Shown in pieces: positions 17,512 through 24,754 of a stretch of DNA of 64,000 bases. The notes under the pieces were generated by a model, which saw only the letters and a list, made by a program, of their open reading frames with translations, had not been told where the DNA came from and made no database searches. The position numbers and the translations under genes were made by a program. The first letter of the stretch is position 1, and each line of letters begins with the position of its first letter. Source of the DNA: Terriglobia bacterium (GTDB taxonomy: Bacteria > Acidobacteriota > Terriglobia > Acidiferrales > UBA7541); assembly GCA_020073605.1 (NCBI GenBank), contig JAIQEW010000012.1, forward strand, positions 88,977-152,976. The letters run 5' to 3'.

Positions 17512-17744
17512 TAGCGCACTCCATTCTGTTTGGGAACGGGTGCAGCTTCTATGAGCCGGATATTCAGCGCGACGGGTTTTCCGTTATGCTGTCCGATGTC
17601 ATAAGTAATCTTGTCGCCGACGTTGAGAAACTTTCTCTCAGCGGGCATATTATTGCGGTGGACAAATACGTCGTTTGACTGATCGTCGGGCATGGCCCAA
17701 CCCCATCCAGTCACACGGGAAAAAGACAAAACGGTAGCGTTCAT
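17511..17744 (-). CDS. Cold-shock-domain protein (second phage copy)
   Basis: The 77-residue protein is a cold-shock domain: VLSFSRVTGWGWAMPDD carries a variant RNP1 and DVFVHRNNM the RNP2 motif, followed by VGDKITYDIG, the usual fourth strand. It should bind single-stranded nucleic acid. It is the first gene of the long leftward operon, after a leader of about 200 nt. Its stop overlaps the start of the initiator-like gene, so it may act in early replication or as an antiterminator or RNA chaperone for the operon. Confidence 0.85.
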   Translation of the reverse strand: MNATVLSFSRVTGWGWAMPDDQSNDVFVHRNNMPAERKFLNVGDKITYDIGQHNGKPVALNIRLIEAAPVPKQNGVR

Positions 17745-17942
17745 AACTCTTACCTTCCTAACTTAACTTTGGATTTACTACGGACTGCTGATCGCGGCGC
17801 GTTCAAACAGACTAGCGCCCGAGGACCTTTAGACAGGGCTCCCGCCGCCCACTGTGCGGAAAACGGGGGATTCCATTTCGTGGAAAGAACTGGTGGGTAC
17901 TGCTCGTGCCACGCCCCTACAGGCGCACTTCTCCCAGCGTAC
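17745..17942 (-). promoter_or_regulatory. Long structured leader of the leftward operon
   Basis: From the promoter at 17,949-17,976 the transcript carries about 200 bases before the first gene. Its 5' end can close a stem (UGGGUAC, 17,939-17,945, with GUACCCA, 17,894-17,900) around an inner GUGC/GCAC hairpin. Downstream lie the third TTCCA/TGGAA dyad and a GC-rich stretch. No reading frame of quality lies within. A role in regulating the cold-shock-domain gene is inferred. Confidence 0.5.
17871..17885. repeat. 15-bp dyad, copy 3 (TTCCA-N5-TGGAA)
   Basis: The sequence TTCCATTTCGTGGAA matches copies 1 and 2 near 3.4-3.6 kb except in the centre. It lies about 60 bases downstream of the predicted start of the leftward operon, the same arrangement as copy 1 in the structured RNA. 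Confidence 0.55.
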
Positions 17943-17948
17943 CCATAT

Positions 17949-17976
17949 AGTATAGCAGATTTTGGAAAAAAGTCAA
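17949..17976 (-). promoter_or_regulatory. Sigma70-type promoter for the leftward phage operon
   Basis: On the minus strand TTGACT (17,971-17,976), a 16-base spacer and TATACT (17,949-17,954) form a strong promoter. It is the only clear one upstream of about 14 kb of contiguous genes. Confidence 0.8.
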
Positions 17977-17987
17977 GAACTATTTTA

Positions 17988-18203
17988 GTGCATGCTGAAA
18001 ACACAGGACTTAGGCTGCCAGTTTGGAACAAAACGTGCTCAGTGCCGACCATCTATCAGCAAATATCACGTAAGCATAAGATTATAAACGAGATAAATGG
18101 ATGCAGAAAAGTCGCTTTAAGGCCCGTGAAATGTGCAGATTACGGGTGGTACGTGTTTGAACTGACACAAAAACCACCGCCATGGGTGTCAATGGCTGGC
18201 TAG
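17988..18203 (+). CDS. Possible small protein, 71 aa (uncertain)
   Basis: The 300-base gap between the divergent promoters holds a plus-strand frame from a GTG to a TAG whose translation looks protein-like (SVPTIYQQISRKHKIINEIN, then YGWYVFELTQKPPP). There is no clear ribosome binding site, and its promoter is unknown. A hairpin (18,203-18,212 with 18,242-18,252) begins at its stop codon but lacks a U-tract. It may be a small regulator or a fortuitous frame. Confidence 0.3.
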   Translation: MHAENTGLRLPVWNKTCSVPTIYQQISRKHKIINEINGCRKVALRPVKCADYGWYVFELTQKPPPWVSMAG

Positions 18204-18273
18204 GCCGTGGGATGCGCCGCTCGGCTGGAATTCGACTCGGGTCCCATCGGCCCAAAATAATTCAACAAAACAC

Positions 18274-18302
18274 TTGACATTGTTGGGTATCTATGGTATA
18301 CT
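18274..18302 (+). promoter_or_regulatory. Consensus sigma70 promoter of the integration module, with dyad operator
   Basis: TTGACA (18,274-18,279), a 17-base spacer and TATACT (18,297-18,302) are near-perfect. The dyad ATTGT-ATAG-ACAAT (18,304-18,317) overlaps the predicted start and is a likely repressor site. Confidence 0.85.
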
Positions 18303-18371
18303 TATTGTATAGACAATTGAACAGGGTAGGCTGAGAGGGGCCGACCTGCAATCCATAGGAGAAATAGAGAA

Positions 18372-19121
18372 ATGGCAACCGCAACAGCCGCAGCAAAAGT
18401 AGTTGGGATAGACACCCGGCAAGAACAATCCCCGAAGCGCCAGTGCGCCAAATGTGTTCGAAGCGCCGATGGTGCCGTGGTCCAAAAGTGCGCCCAACAC
18501 ACAAGAAAGTATTCCGCGTCAGATCACCCGTCTTTTTCGATTCAGCAATTGGAGGCGTTTCTGACTGTCGCGGAACGGGAGTTTGGCACTCGGGAAATCG
18601 CCATGTTTTTGACAGCAGTGATACACGGCCTGAGAGTCAGCGAACTTATCAGCCTTCGCGTGTCCGACGTGGACGTGGACGCCAAGACGATCAGTATTCG
18701 ACGCAAGAAGAACGGCAATGACGGGCGTCAAGACCTGATGTCGTTGAATGGCTGGAAAGAGAACTACATTCTTGGAGTTTGGCTCAAAGAACGGGCCGAA
18801 TACGCGGGTGCCGCCCAAAGCGATGCTTTGTTTCTATCGCAGCGCACGGATGGTAACGGGGCCGCTCAGGCCATCGACCGAACCCAAATCTATTATCTGT
18901 TTGACCGAATCTGCGAAAAAGCGAGCATCCCGGCAGAATATCGTCACCCTCACTGCTTGCGGCATTCTTGCGGTTTTCTGTTGGCGGAAAAAGGGATTGA
19001 CACCAGATACATCCAACACCACTTGGGCCACAAAAACATAAATTCGACGGCTATTTATACGCAGCCACGAAAAGATAGCGTTAGCGAGAAGGTTCAGAAC
19101 GCTTTCAGGCGAATGCTCTAA
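18372..19121 (+). CDS. Short tyrosine recombinase
   Basis: The 249-residue protein is essentially a catalytic domain with all tyrosine recombinase residues: HGLRVSEL (Arg), RRKKNG (Lys), HCLRHSCG (HxxR), HHLGHKN (His) and AIYTQ (nucleophile Tyr). It lacks a normal core-binding domain. The N-terminus instead has CAKC followed by a further C and H (KCAQHTRK), which could be a small zinc ribbon. The first gene of the rightward module, it could be an integrase, excision partner or resolvase. A second, full-length recombinase follows. Confidence 0.85.
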   Translation: MATATAAAKVVGIDTRQEQSPKRQCAKCVRSADGAVVQKCAQHTRKYSASDHPSFSIQQLEAFLTVAEREFGTREIAMFLTAVIHGLRVSELISLRVSDVDVDAKTISIRRKKNGNDGRQDLMSLNGWKENYILGVWLKERAEYAGAAQSDALFLSQRTDGNGAAQAIDRTQIYYLFDRICEKASIPAEYRHPHCLRHSCGFLLAEKGIDTRYIQHHLGHKNINSTAIYTQPRKDSVSEKVQNAFRRML

Positions 19122-19151
19122 CTATTTCGAAACAGACCCGGAGGAGAAACG

Positions 19152-19619
19152 GTGTTCTCAATTCGACAAGCCGCAGCAAAAGCCGGAATCAGTGAAGGGT
19201 TGCTGATTCTTTGGATTGCTGCGGGCAAGATCAAGCCGTCTGTCAACATGACTACGGCGAACGCCAAGTTGGATGGCGTAGTTGCGCGGGCGTTGGCTAC
19301 GGTCGCCCCGGATGGCGAAGCGTTCAGCTGGAATCGCTTCATGCTGACCGCCGAAGATGTCGAGCGACTGACCTCGATGGTTGAACAGACAGCGGAAAAG
19401 ACCGCCCGAGCGGAAGCCGCCCACGTTCCGGGCACCGCCTACAACGTAAAAGAATTGGCGTCACTTTGGGGTTTCAGCGAGGATAAGATTCGGGAACTGT
19501 TCGAAAGCGAGCCGGATGTTATCAAGGTGTCCAGTCCTGCCCGGCGCGGCAAACGAGCATATTCGTCAATCCGTATTCCTGAGAAGGTAGCGGCCAGAGT
19601 TCAGAGGCGCTTGACATGA
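19152..19619 (+). CDS. Two-HTH DNA-binding protein, possible excisionase/regulator
   Basis: A GTG start after GAGGAG gives 155 residues. Residues 1-32 (FSIRQAAAKAGISEGLLILWIAAGKIKPS) and about 95-120 (AYNVKELASLWGFSEDKIRELF) each look like MerR/excisionase-type helix-turn-helix units. The C-terminus is basic. It lies between two recombinases and overlaps the start of the second by four bases, so a recombination directionality factor or accessory factor is likely. Confidence 0.7.
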   Translation: MFSIRQAAAKAGISEGLLILWIAAGKIKPSVNMTTANAKLDGVVARALATVAPDGEAFSWNRFMLTAEDVERLTSMVEQTAEKTARAEAAHVPGTAYNVKELASLWGFSEDKIRELFESEPDVIKVSSPARRGKRAYSSIRIPEKVAARVQRRLT

Positions 19620-20773
19620 ATCTCTACCGAAGGCACAACCCATCCAAATGCGGTTCAAAAGAGTTAGTTGCTTGCAAACACAAACGCAAACCCTGCCCGA
19701 TTTGGGTTCGCGGTACGGACCCGCAGGGCAAATATTGGGATGTGAGTCTAAAGAGACTGGTAAAAGTCCAAGGCCGTTCTGTCCGTGATTGGGCAGCGGC
19801 AGAAAAGTTTCTTGCGGAATGGGAGCGCAACGGGGGCAGCGCACCGAAGGCGGCAACGCGCCCTACAATCGAGCAATGGCGTACCGACTACATGGCTGAT
19901 GCCACGACACGCGGGTTAGCCTCTGAAACCCTTCGCAAATACCAACAATTGTTCAGTCAACTTGAAGCATTCGCCAAAGACAAAGGCATCAGGTTTGCGA
20001 ACGAGTTTGATGTGGAAATAACCACCGCATTCCGTTTGTCGTGGAATGACAAGGCTTTGTCCGCGTCAAAGAAGTTGGAACGATTGCGCAGCATTATGGA
20101 ATTCGCCACGGAACGGGAATGGCTGGCTAAAAACTTTGCATCGTATTTGAAGGCTCCGATAGTCAGAGATAGTCCGACGCTCCCCTTCACAACCGACGAA
20201 ATGTCCAAGATCATGCGGGCAGCGCGGACCAACCAACGAGTTTACACATTCATTGCAGTCATGCGGTCGTCCGGGTTGCGGATTTCAGATGTGACCAGAC
20301 TCGCGGTAGCCAACCTAAACGGTAATCGACTGTCGCTTTATCAGGCAAAGACTGGGGAGCCCATTTCAATCGAATTGGACGAAATTGTAGCGGATGCTCT
20401 ACGCGCTGTCGTGCCGCTCAATCGTAACAAGGATTACTTTTTTTGGACCGGAGCCTCGACACTGCGCGCAGCGGTATCTGTTTGGCGTAGACGAATGGCC
20501 GATGTGTTCAAACGGGCCGAAATTGTGAACGGTCATTCGCATAGGCTCAGAGATACTTTCGCGGTGGCGCTACTCGTAAACAACACGTCAATTGAGGATG
20601 TCTCTCGGTTGCTAGGGCATAAATCCATCAAGATCACTGAAAAACACTACAACCCATGGGTTCCCGAGCGCCAGAAGGCTTTGGACAAGGCTATAAAGGG
20701 CGCTAACGGATGGCTCAAGGAATTGCAGCCCGCCAAGCGGGGCAAGCTGGTTAGATTCGGTGGTGCAGCATGA
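19616..20773 (+). CDS. Full-length tyrosine recombinase / integrase
   Basis: The 385-residue protein has an N-terminal arm-type region with Cys/His (residues 1-45), a core-binding SAM-like domain (about 85-180) and the catalytic domain: SSGLRISDV (Arg), YQAKTGEP (Lys), HSHRLRDTF (HxxR), LLGHKSI (His) and EKHYNPW (Tyr). All active-site residues are present. It is the best candidate for the enzyme that integrated the element into the adjacent tRNA-Cys gene. Confidence 0.9.
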   Translation: MNLYRRHNPSKCGSKELVACKHKRKPCPIWVRGTDPQGKYWDVSLKRLVKVQGRSVRDWAAAEKFLAEWERNGGSAPKAATRPTIEQWRTDYMADATTRGLASETLRKYQQLFSQLEAFAKDKGIRFANEFDVEITTAFRLSWNDKALSASKKLERLRSIMEFATEREWLAKNFASYLKAPIVRDSPTLPFTTDEMSKIMRAARTNQRVYTFIAVMRSSGLRISDVTRLAVANLNGNRLSLYQAKTGEPISIELDEIVADALRAVVPLNRNKDYFFWTGASTLRAAVSVWRRRMADVFKRAEIVNGHSHRLRDTFAVALLVNNTSIEDVSRLLGHKSIKITEKHYNPWVPERQKALDKAIKGANGWLKELQPAKRGKLVRFGGAA

Positions 20774-21231
20774 CAACTCAACCTGTCCAAGAGGTTTTCA
20801 ATTTCAGCGGGATATACCTTGTCCGCTACTCCGAAGAAATATATCGCGGAGAATGGCTCTATTATGTCGGGCAATCCCTGAATGTTTGTGGACGGGTTGG
20901 CGGACATCTTCTTGACTTTTGGCAACGGACGCCCCGCGCAATTCTGCTTATGAACATGGAAGGCCCGAAGGATGTTTCAGCAGCATCGTGGGGTCAGAGA
21001 GCCTTTCTACAGCGCCGTCTAATTGAGCAAGAGGCGCGTTTCATGGCCGCCGCTGTTTCGCTGAGACTGCCTCTCACCAACAAGGCAACAATCGGCCCTG
21101 ATGATCTGAATAGCTTTGGGGATTTAAGCAAAGAGATTAGCCGCATTTACGCCGCATTGGAAATTCTAGGGCATCCCCGACCAAAAGTGTTTGAACATGC
21201 TCTGCTTGGCTTCGAAAGTGAAGTCGGATGA
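20770..21231 (+). CDS. GIY-YIG nuclease-like protein
   Basis: The ATG overlaps the stop of the integrase (ATGA). The N-terminal region shows the two signature strands, SGIYLVRYS and WLYYVGQSLNVCGRVGGHL, with the Arg and His expected in the following helix, and Glu in EQEARF could be the metal ligand. The C-terminal half is helical and unassigned. It may be a homing or defence nuclease, or an accessory factor for recombination. Last gene before the attachment site. Confidence 0.65.
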   Translation: MTTQPVQEVFNFSGIYLVRYSEEIYRGEWLYYVGQSLNVCGRVGGHLLDFWQRTPRAILLMNMEGPKDVSAASWGQRAFLQRRLIEQEARFMAAAVSLRLPLTNKATIGPDDLNSFGDLSKEISRIYAALEILGHPRPKVFEHALLGFESEVG

Positions 21232-21317
21232 CACTACAAATGTACGACAAAAACGACACTGGTTTTGCACTTACTCAAGAAACACCAATAAACATTGGCT
21301 ATTTTGATGGTTCACAA

Positions 21318-21392
21318 TGGAGGCGCGGGTGGGAATCGAACCCACGTATAAAGGTTTTGCAGACCTCTCCCTTACCTCTTGGGTACCGCGCC
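21318..21392 (-). tRNA. tRNA-Cys (GCA)
   Basis: The minus strand folds as a complete cloverleaf: acceptor GGCGCGG/CCGCGCC, anticodon loop CTGCAAA with GCA, T-arm GTGGG/CCCAC with loop TTCGATT, discriminator T as usual for tRNA-Cys, and an encoded CCA at 21,318-21,320. Its 3' end faces the prophage, 87 bases from the last phage gene, so it is the likely attachment site (attR side). Confidence 0.93.
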
Positions 21393-21402
21393 ACGGACGG
21401 AC

Positions 21403-21431
21403 AGTATAGCGAAACTGGCCCGCTGTTTCAG
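21403..21431 (-). promoter_or_regulatory. Promoter of tRNA-Cys
   Basis: CTGAAA (21,426-21,431), a 17-base spacer and TATACT (21,403-21,408) on the minus strand place the start about four bases before the tRNA. Integration at the tRNA 3' end leaves this promoter intact. Confidence 0.6.
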
Positions 21432-21585
21432 CGCGCAATCGACACTAAAATCATGCAAACCCCGCCGCGCCTCGTAGGGCGTCCTATGAATTCGTCGAAC
21501 GGCTTCTCCGCGGCCGTACTTCGCGCTAGAGTGTTTCCTGTAGCTGCTCTCGCAGGCAATCCAGCATCGCGAAGGCATCGCGCCG

Positions 21586-22677
21586 ATGATTCTAGTCGCA
21601 TGGCTTGTGGCCGGCATTCTGGCAATCGCGGTCGTGGCGCTCGTGGTGTGGTCGTCCGGGCGCCGCTCGGAAGCGCAATTGACCGCCGTCCGGCAGGAAA
21701 TGCAGAACTCGCTCACCGCGCAGGGTCAGAGCGTGGCCGCCCAGATTAACCATCTGATGCAGTCCGTCACGCAGCAGCTCGGCCAGGTCCGGCAGGAGCT
21801 TCAGGCCGGCGTCGCTTCCACGGGACAGCTTGCGACCGAGGCCCAGCGGGAAGTGGCGAAGCGGCTCCAGTCTTCGACTGAAGCCGTGATGCAGATGAAC
21901 CAGAGGATCGGCGAGGTCCATCAACTTACCCAGGATCTCTCGAAGGCCAGCCAAGCGCTTCAGTCCGTTCTCGGAGGCGCCAAGACGCGCGGCATGCTTG
22001 GCGAGGTCACGCTCGAGCGCATGCTCGAGGACGCCCTCCCGCAGAGCGCCTATTCGGCGCAATACTCCTTCGGGTCAACAGGCGCAATCGTCGATGCAGT
22101 GGTGCGCAACGGCGAACGCTTGCTCTGCATCGATTCCAAATTCCCGTTGGAGGCCTACCGTCGCCTCGCCGAAGGTGGAGACGAAGCGCGGCGCGAATTT
22201 GCCACCGCCGTCCGGAAACATGCGGACTCCATTGCCGCGAAATACATCCTCCCTGAAGAGCACACCCTCGATTACGCGCTGATGTTCATTCCCTCTGAAG
22301 GCGTCTATTACGAGCTCCTCATGACCGAGGATTCCAAACATGGTCCGCTCGACGAATACTGTCGTGGGTTACACGTATTTCCAGTTTCGCCGAACACTCT
22401 GTGCGCAATCCTGGGGGCAGTTGCCGTGAGCTTGAAGGGTCAGAAGCTCGAGGAAAACGCGCGCCACTTGTTTGCCGGTCTCGCGGGGCTGAAGAAACAG
22501 ATCGACACTTTCGCCGACGTCTACGAAAAGCTCGGCAACCAACTCCGCTACGCACAGCAAAACTATGAGGACGCCGACGGCAAGCTGAACCGCGCGCGAA
22601 ACTCTCTCGAACAGATGTCCCAGGGAGCGCTTCCCGATTCCGTCCCGAAAGCCCTCGAACCCGCAACCGGCAAGTAG
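21586..22677 (+). CDS. rmuC: RmuC family DNA recombination protein
   Basis: This is the first chromosomal gene right of the tRNA. An N-terminal membrane helix (about residues 2-22) is followed by a long coiled coil (about 28-130) and the RmuC nuclease-like domain (about 140-330) with MLGEVTLERMLED, IDSKFPLEAYRR, LDYALMFIPSEGVYYELL and FPVSPNTLCAIL. The family limits inversions at short inverted repeats. 363 residues is within the usual size. GC and codon use differ clearly from the phage genes to the left. Confidence 0.93.
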   Translation: MILVAWLVAGILAIAVVALVVWSSGRRSEAQLTAVRQEMQNSLTAQGQSVAAQINHLMQSVTQQLGQVRQELQAGVASTGQLATEAQREVAKRLQSSTEAVMQMNQRIGEVHQLTQDLSKASQALQSVLGGAKTRGMLGEVTLERMLEDALPQSAYSAQYSFGSTGAIVDAVVRNGERLLCIDSKFPLEAYRRLAEGGDEARREFATAVRKHADSIAAKYILPEEHTLDYALMFIPSEGVYYELLMTEDSKHGPLDEYCRGLHVFPVSPNTLCAILGAVAVSLKGQKLEENARHLFAGLAGLKKQIDTFADVYEKLGNQLRYAQQNYEDADGKLNRARNSLEQMSQGALPDSVPKALEPATGK

Positions 22678-22722
22678 CGCTCACCCAATCACCGTGCCGT
22701 TGCCGGAGTTACTTGCCCCTTG

Positions 22723-23820
22723 TCAGAGCGCAGCCCGGGCAGCATCGACGAGCGTGCGAAAATCTCCGGCCATCGTGTCCCTGAGAATGTGCGCCAGCTC
22801 AGCCCGCACTATTTGAAAATCGCGAGGGTGATGCGCCAATCGGCCGGCAAGCCGTTTCAAATCGTCCTGCAAATCCGCCGGTGCAATCGCCTGCGCCGCT
22901 CGCAAGTATCGTTCTGCGCTCGGCGCGTCCGGCGAGGAAAGCGGCCGAGCGTGAAACGAGTAATCTCCGGAGCGAACGGCCTGCACTCGCAGCTCCGCTA
23001 TGTTTTGCGGCCCGCCCTTTGTGAGCAGTTCCTGCACGTCGCCGCGCAGGAATCGCAGCACGCCGGGCGTTTGATTTTGCACCACGATCCTCAATTTCTG
23101 CGCCGAGCCGATCGCGCGGACCAGGAGCTGCCCCTTCTGATTCGGCAAAAGCGCCGCATGCGGCGCTTCATACTCGAGAGACACCAGAGTCGTAGTCGCG
23201 CTCCATTGCACCCCTGGAGCTTCCACTGAAATCGAAGCTGCGCCGGGCTTCGTGTTCGCTCCCGGAAGCACGACAAGGCATTCCGGCGAAGCCGCAAGCA
23301 CAAGTGCCGCCTGCCCGTTGATCTTCACGCTGTTCGCGTCGGCATCACCTCGCAGCCCGCCGCCGCATATCCAGAATCGGTCTCGGACGGAAACAATGCC
23401 CGGCAGCGTAATTCCTTGAGGCTCGCTCGCGCCGACCGCAGGATCGATGAGTGCCGCAACCGACGTGCCCGAAGCTTTCGCCAGAAGATAATCGCCCGCT
23501 GCGGGTGCCTTAAAGGCCGCCCGTCCCGTGCGGTCCGTGGTGACGCTTTGCCCGTCGCTCAGATTGACCGCAACTCCGGGCGCGAGCTTCCCATCTACGC
23601 CGAGCACCGCAAGCGTTGCGGGATGCCCCGCCATGACCTTCGGAGGCAGCACGACTGTGACCGTCCACGTTGTGAGTGGATTGGATTGAGTTTGCGCCCG
23701 CAGCGCCGGCGCGAACGGTATTCCGCACAGCAGGCCGATCGCGGTCCACGCGGTCAACAAGGACGCATTCGAAACACGCTTGAAAAATGCGGGCCTGCGG
23801 AGACGGGGCGCGGTTCTCAT
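22723..23820 (-). CDS. Secreted protein with Ig-like domains
   Basis: The N-terminus has a basic region and hydrophobic segment ending at LRAQ, a likely signal peptide (cleavage about residue 43). Then come beta-rich, Gly/Val/Ala-rich segments that look like two immunoglobulin-like or IPT-type domains, and a helical C-terminal region (about 285-360) with Asp/Arg-rich helices. There is no catalytic motif. It ends six bases before the RlpA gene start of the same strand, so the two may be co-transcribed. An envelope role is inferred. Confidence 0.65.
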   Translation of the reverse strand: MRTAPRLRRPAFFKRVSNASLLTAWTAIGLLCGIPFAPALRAQTQSNPLTTWTVTVVLPPKVMAGHPATLAVLGVDGKLAPGVAVNLSDGQSVTTDRTGRAAFKAPAAGDYLLAKASGTSVAALIDPAVGASEPQGITLPGIVSVRDRFWICGGGLRGDADANSVKINGQAALVLAASPECLVVLPGANTKPGAASISVEAPGVQWSATTTLVSLEYEAPHAALLPNQKGQLLVRAIGSAQKLRIVVQNQTPGVLRFLRGDVQELLTKGGPQNIAELRVQAVRSGDYSFHARPLSSPDAPSAERYLRAAQAIAPADLQDDLKRLAGRLAHHPRDFQIVRAELAHILRDTMAGDFRTLVDAARAAL

Positions 23821-23826
23821 GACGGA

Positions 23827-24627
23827 TTAATCGTCGAGACGCACTACGAACGCGGTCAGTTGCTCGCTCGATTGCAATTGATCTCCAAGCCGGCGCGCGG
23901 CGTCTTCGCTCGGCAATCGGCCCACGCGCACGCGGTAGAATAGGCCGTTCGGCGAATCGTACAGCGCGACCGCAACCGGGGAGTAACGCATCGCGAGCTG
24001 CGCCCGAAGCCGCTCGGCGTTGTCCTGTAGCTGGAACGCCCCGACCTGCACGCCGAAGAAGCCCACCTGCGGATTCGGGCCGCCGATGATCTCGAGCCGC
24101 ACGGGCGCCGTGCCCGTTCCCACCATCTCGATCGCCTGCGCGGCCGAAAGAGAAAGATCGATCACGCGATTCGCCACGAACGGCCCCCGGTCGTTGATGC
24201 GAACCTCGGTTTGTCGCCCGTTGCGGAGATTCGTCACGCGCACGACCGCGCCGAAGGGCAGCGTGCGGTGCGCCGCCGTAAATTGGTGCATGTCGTAAGT
24301 TTCGCCGTTCGAGGTTCTACGGCCGTCGAAGGGAATCCCGTACCACGACGCCACGCCTTCCTCCATATACACACCGGGAACGGCGGGCTGTCTTTCGATT
24401 GATGGAGGTGGTCCCGAAGGTGGCGAGGGAATCGAGGGCGGCGAAGGTTGCTCCGGCGGAATTTGGACAGGCGGCCGTGTCGTGTAGGTGCGGTGGGCGC
24501 AGCCCGCGGCGCCCATCACGGAAAGCACCAGCGCGGCTATCAGCCGCCGGGGAAGTGCACCGATGTCACGGCCGAAAGCCCGCCTCAAATCTCTCTGGGA
24601 GTCTGTCGGCCGGACGGAAGACTTCAC
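23827..24627 (-). CDS. rlpA: RlpA-like septal lipoprotein with SPOR domain
   Basis: A lipobox (VMGAAGC, Cys about residue 43) follows a membrane segment, so the mature protein is a lipoprotein. A Pro-rich linker leads to the double-psi beta-barrel (EEGVASWYG, GRRTSNGETYDMHQFTAAHRTLPFG, VRINDRGPF). The catalytic Asp and His positions of RlpA transglycosylases are present (NDRGPF, AAHRTLP). A C-terminal SPOR domain (about 190-266, VQVGAFQL, YRVRVGRL) binds denuded glycan at the septum. The domain order matches the family. Confidence 0.9.
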   Translation of the reverse strand: MKSSVRPTDSQRDLRRAFGRDIGALPRRLIAALVLSVMGAAGCAHRTYTTRPPVQIPPEQPSPPSIPSPPSGPPPSIERQPAVPGVYMEEGVASWYGIPFDGRRTSNGETYDMHQFTAAHRTLPFGAVVRVTNLRNGRQTEVRINDRGPFVANRVIDLSLSAAQAIEMVGTGTAPVRLEIIGGPNPQVGFFGVQVGAFQLQDNAERLRAQLAMRYSPVAVALYDSPNGLFYRVRVGRLPSEDAARRLGDQLQSSEQLTAFVVRLDD

Positions 24628-24754
24628 GCGGCATCCCGATTCACTTGTTTGGACTCAAGTTGGGTATTATAGGAACCCGTGCGCATTCTCGCAAGGAACC
24701 CTGCGGAACCCGTCGCGACACCTGTGCGGGAGATTCGATCTTATCGGTGACAAG

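Noticed and set aside
17769..17987. N-terminal extension of the plus-strand frame that ends at 18,203
   Set aside because: It would run through the leader and promoter of the leftward operon and its translation there is low quality; only the part from 17,988 was kept as a weak candidate.
18203..18252. Hairpin ending in GGCCCA that looks like a tRNA 3' end or second attachment site
   Set aside because: There is no T-arm pairing and no similarity to the tRNA-Cys 3' end; too short for a tRNA.
24488..24754. Upstream extension of the rhomboid gene
   Set aside because: It overlaps the divergent RlpA gene and adds a basic, low-quality segment before a good zinc-ribbon N-terminus.
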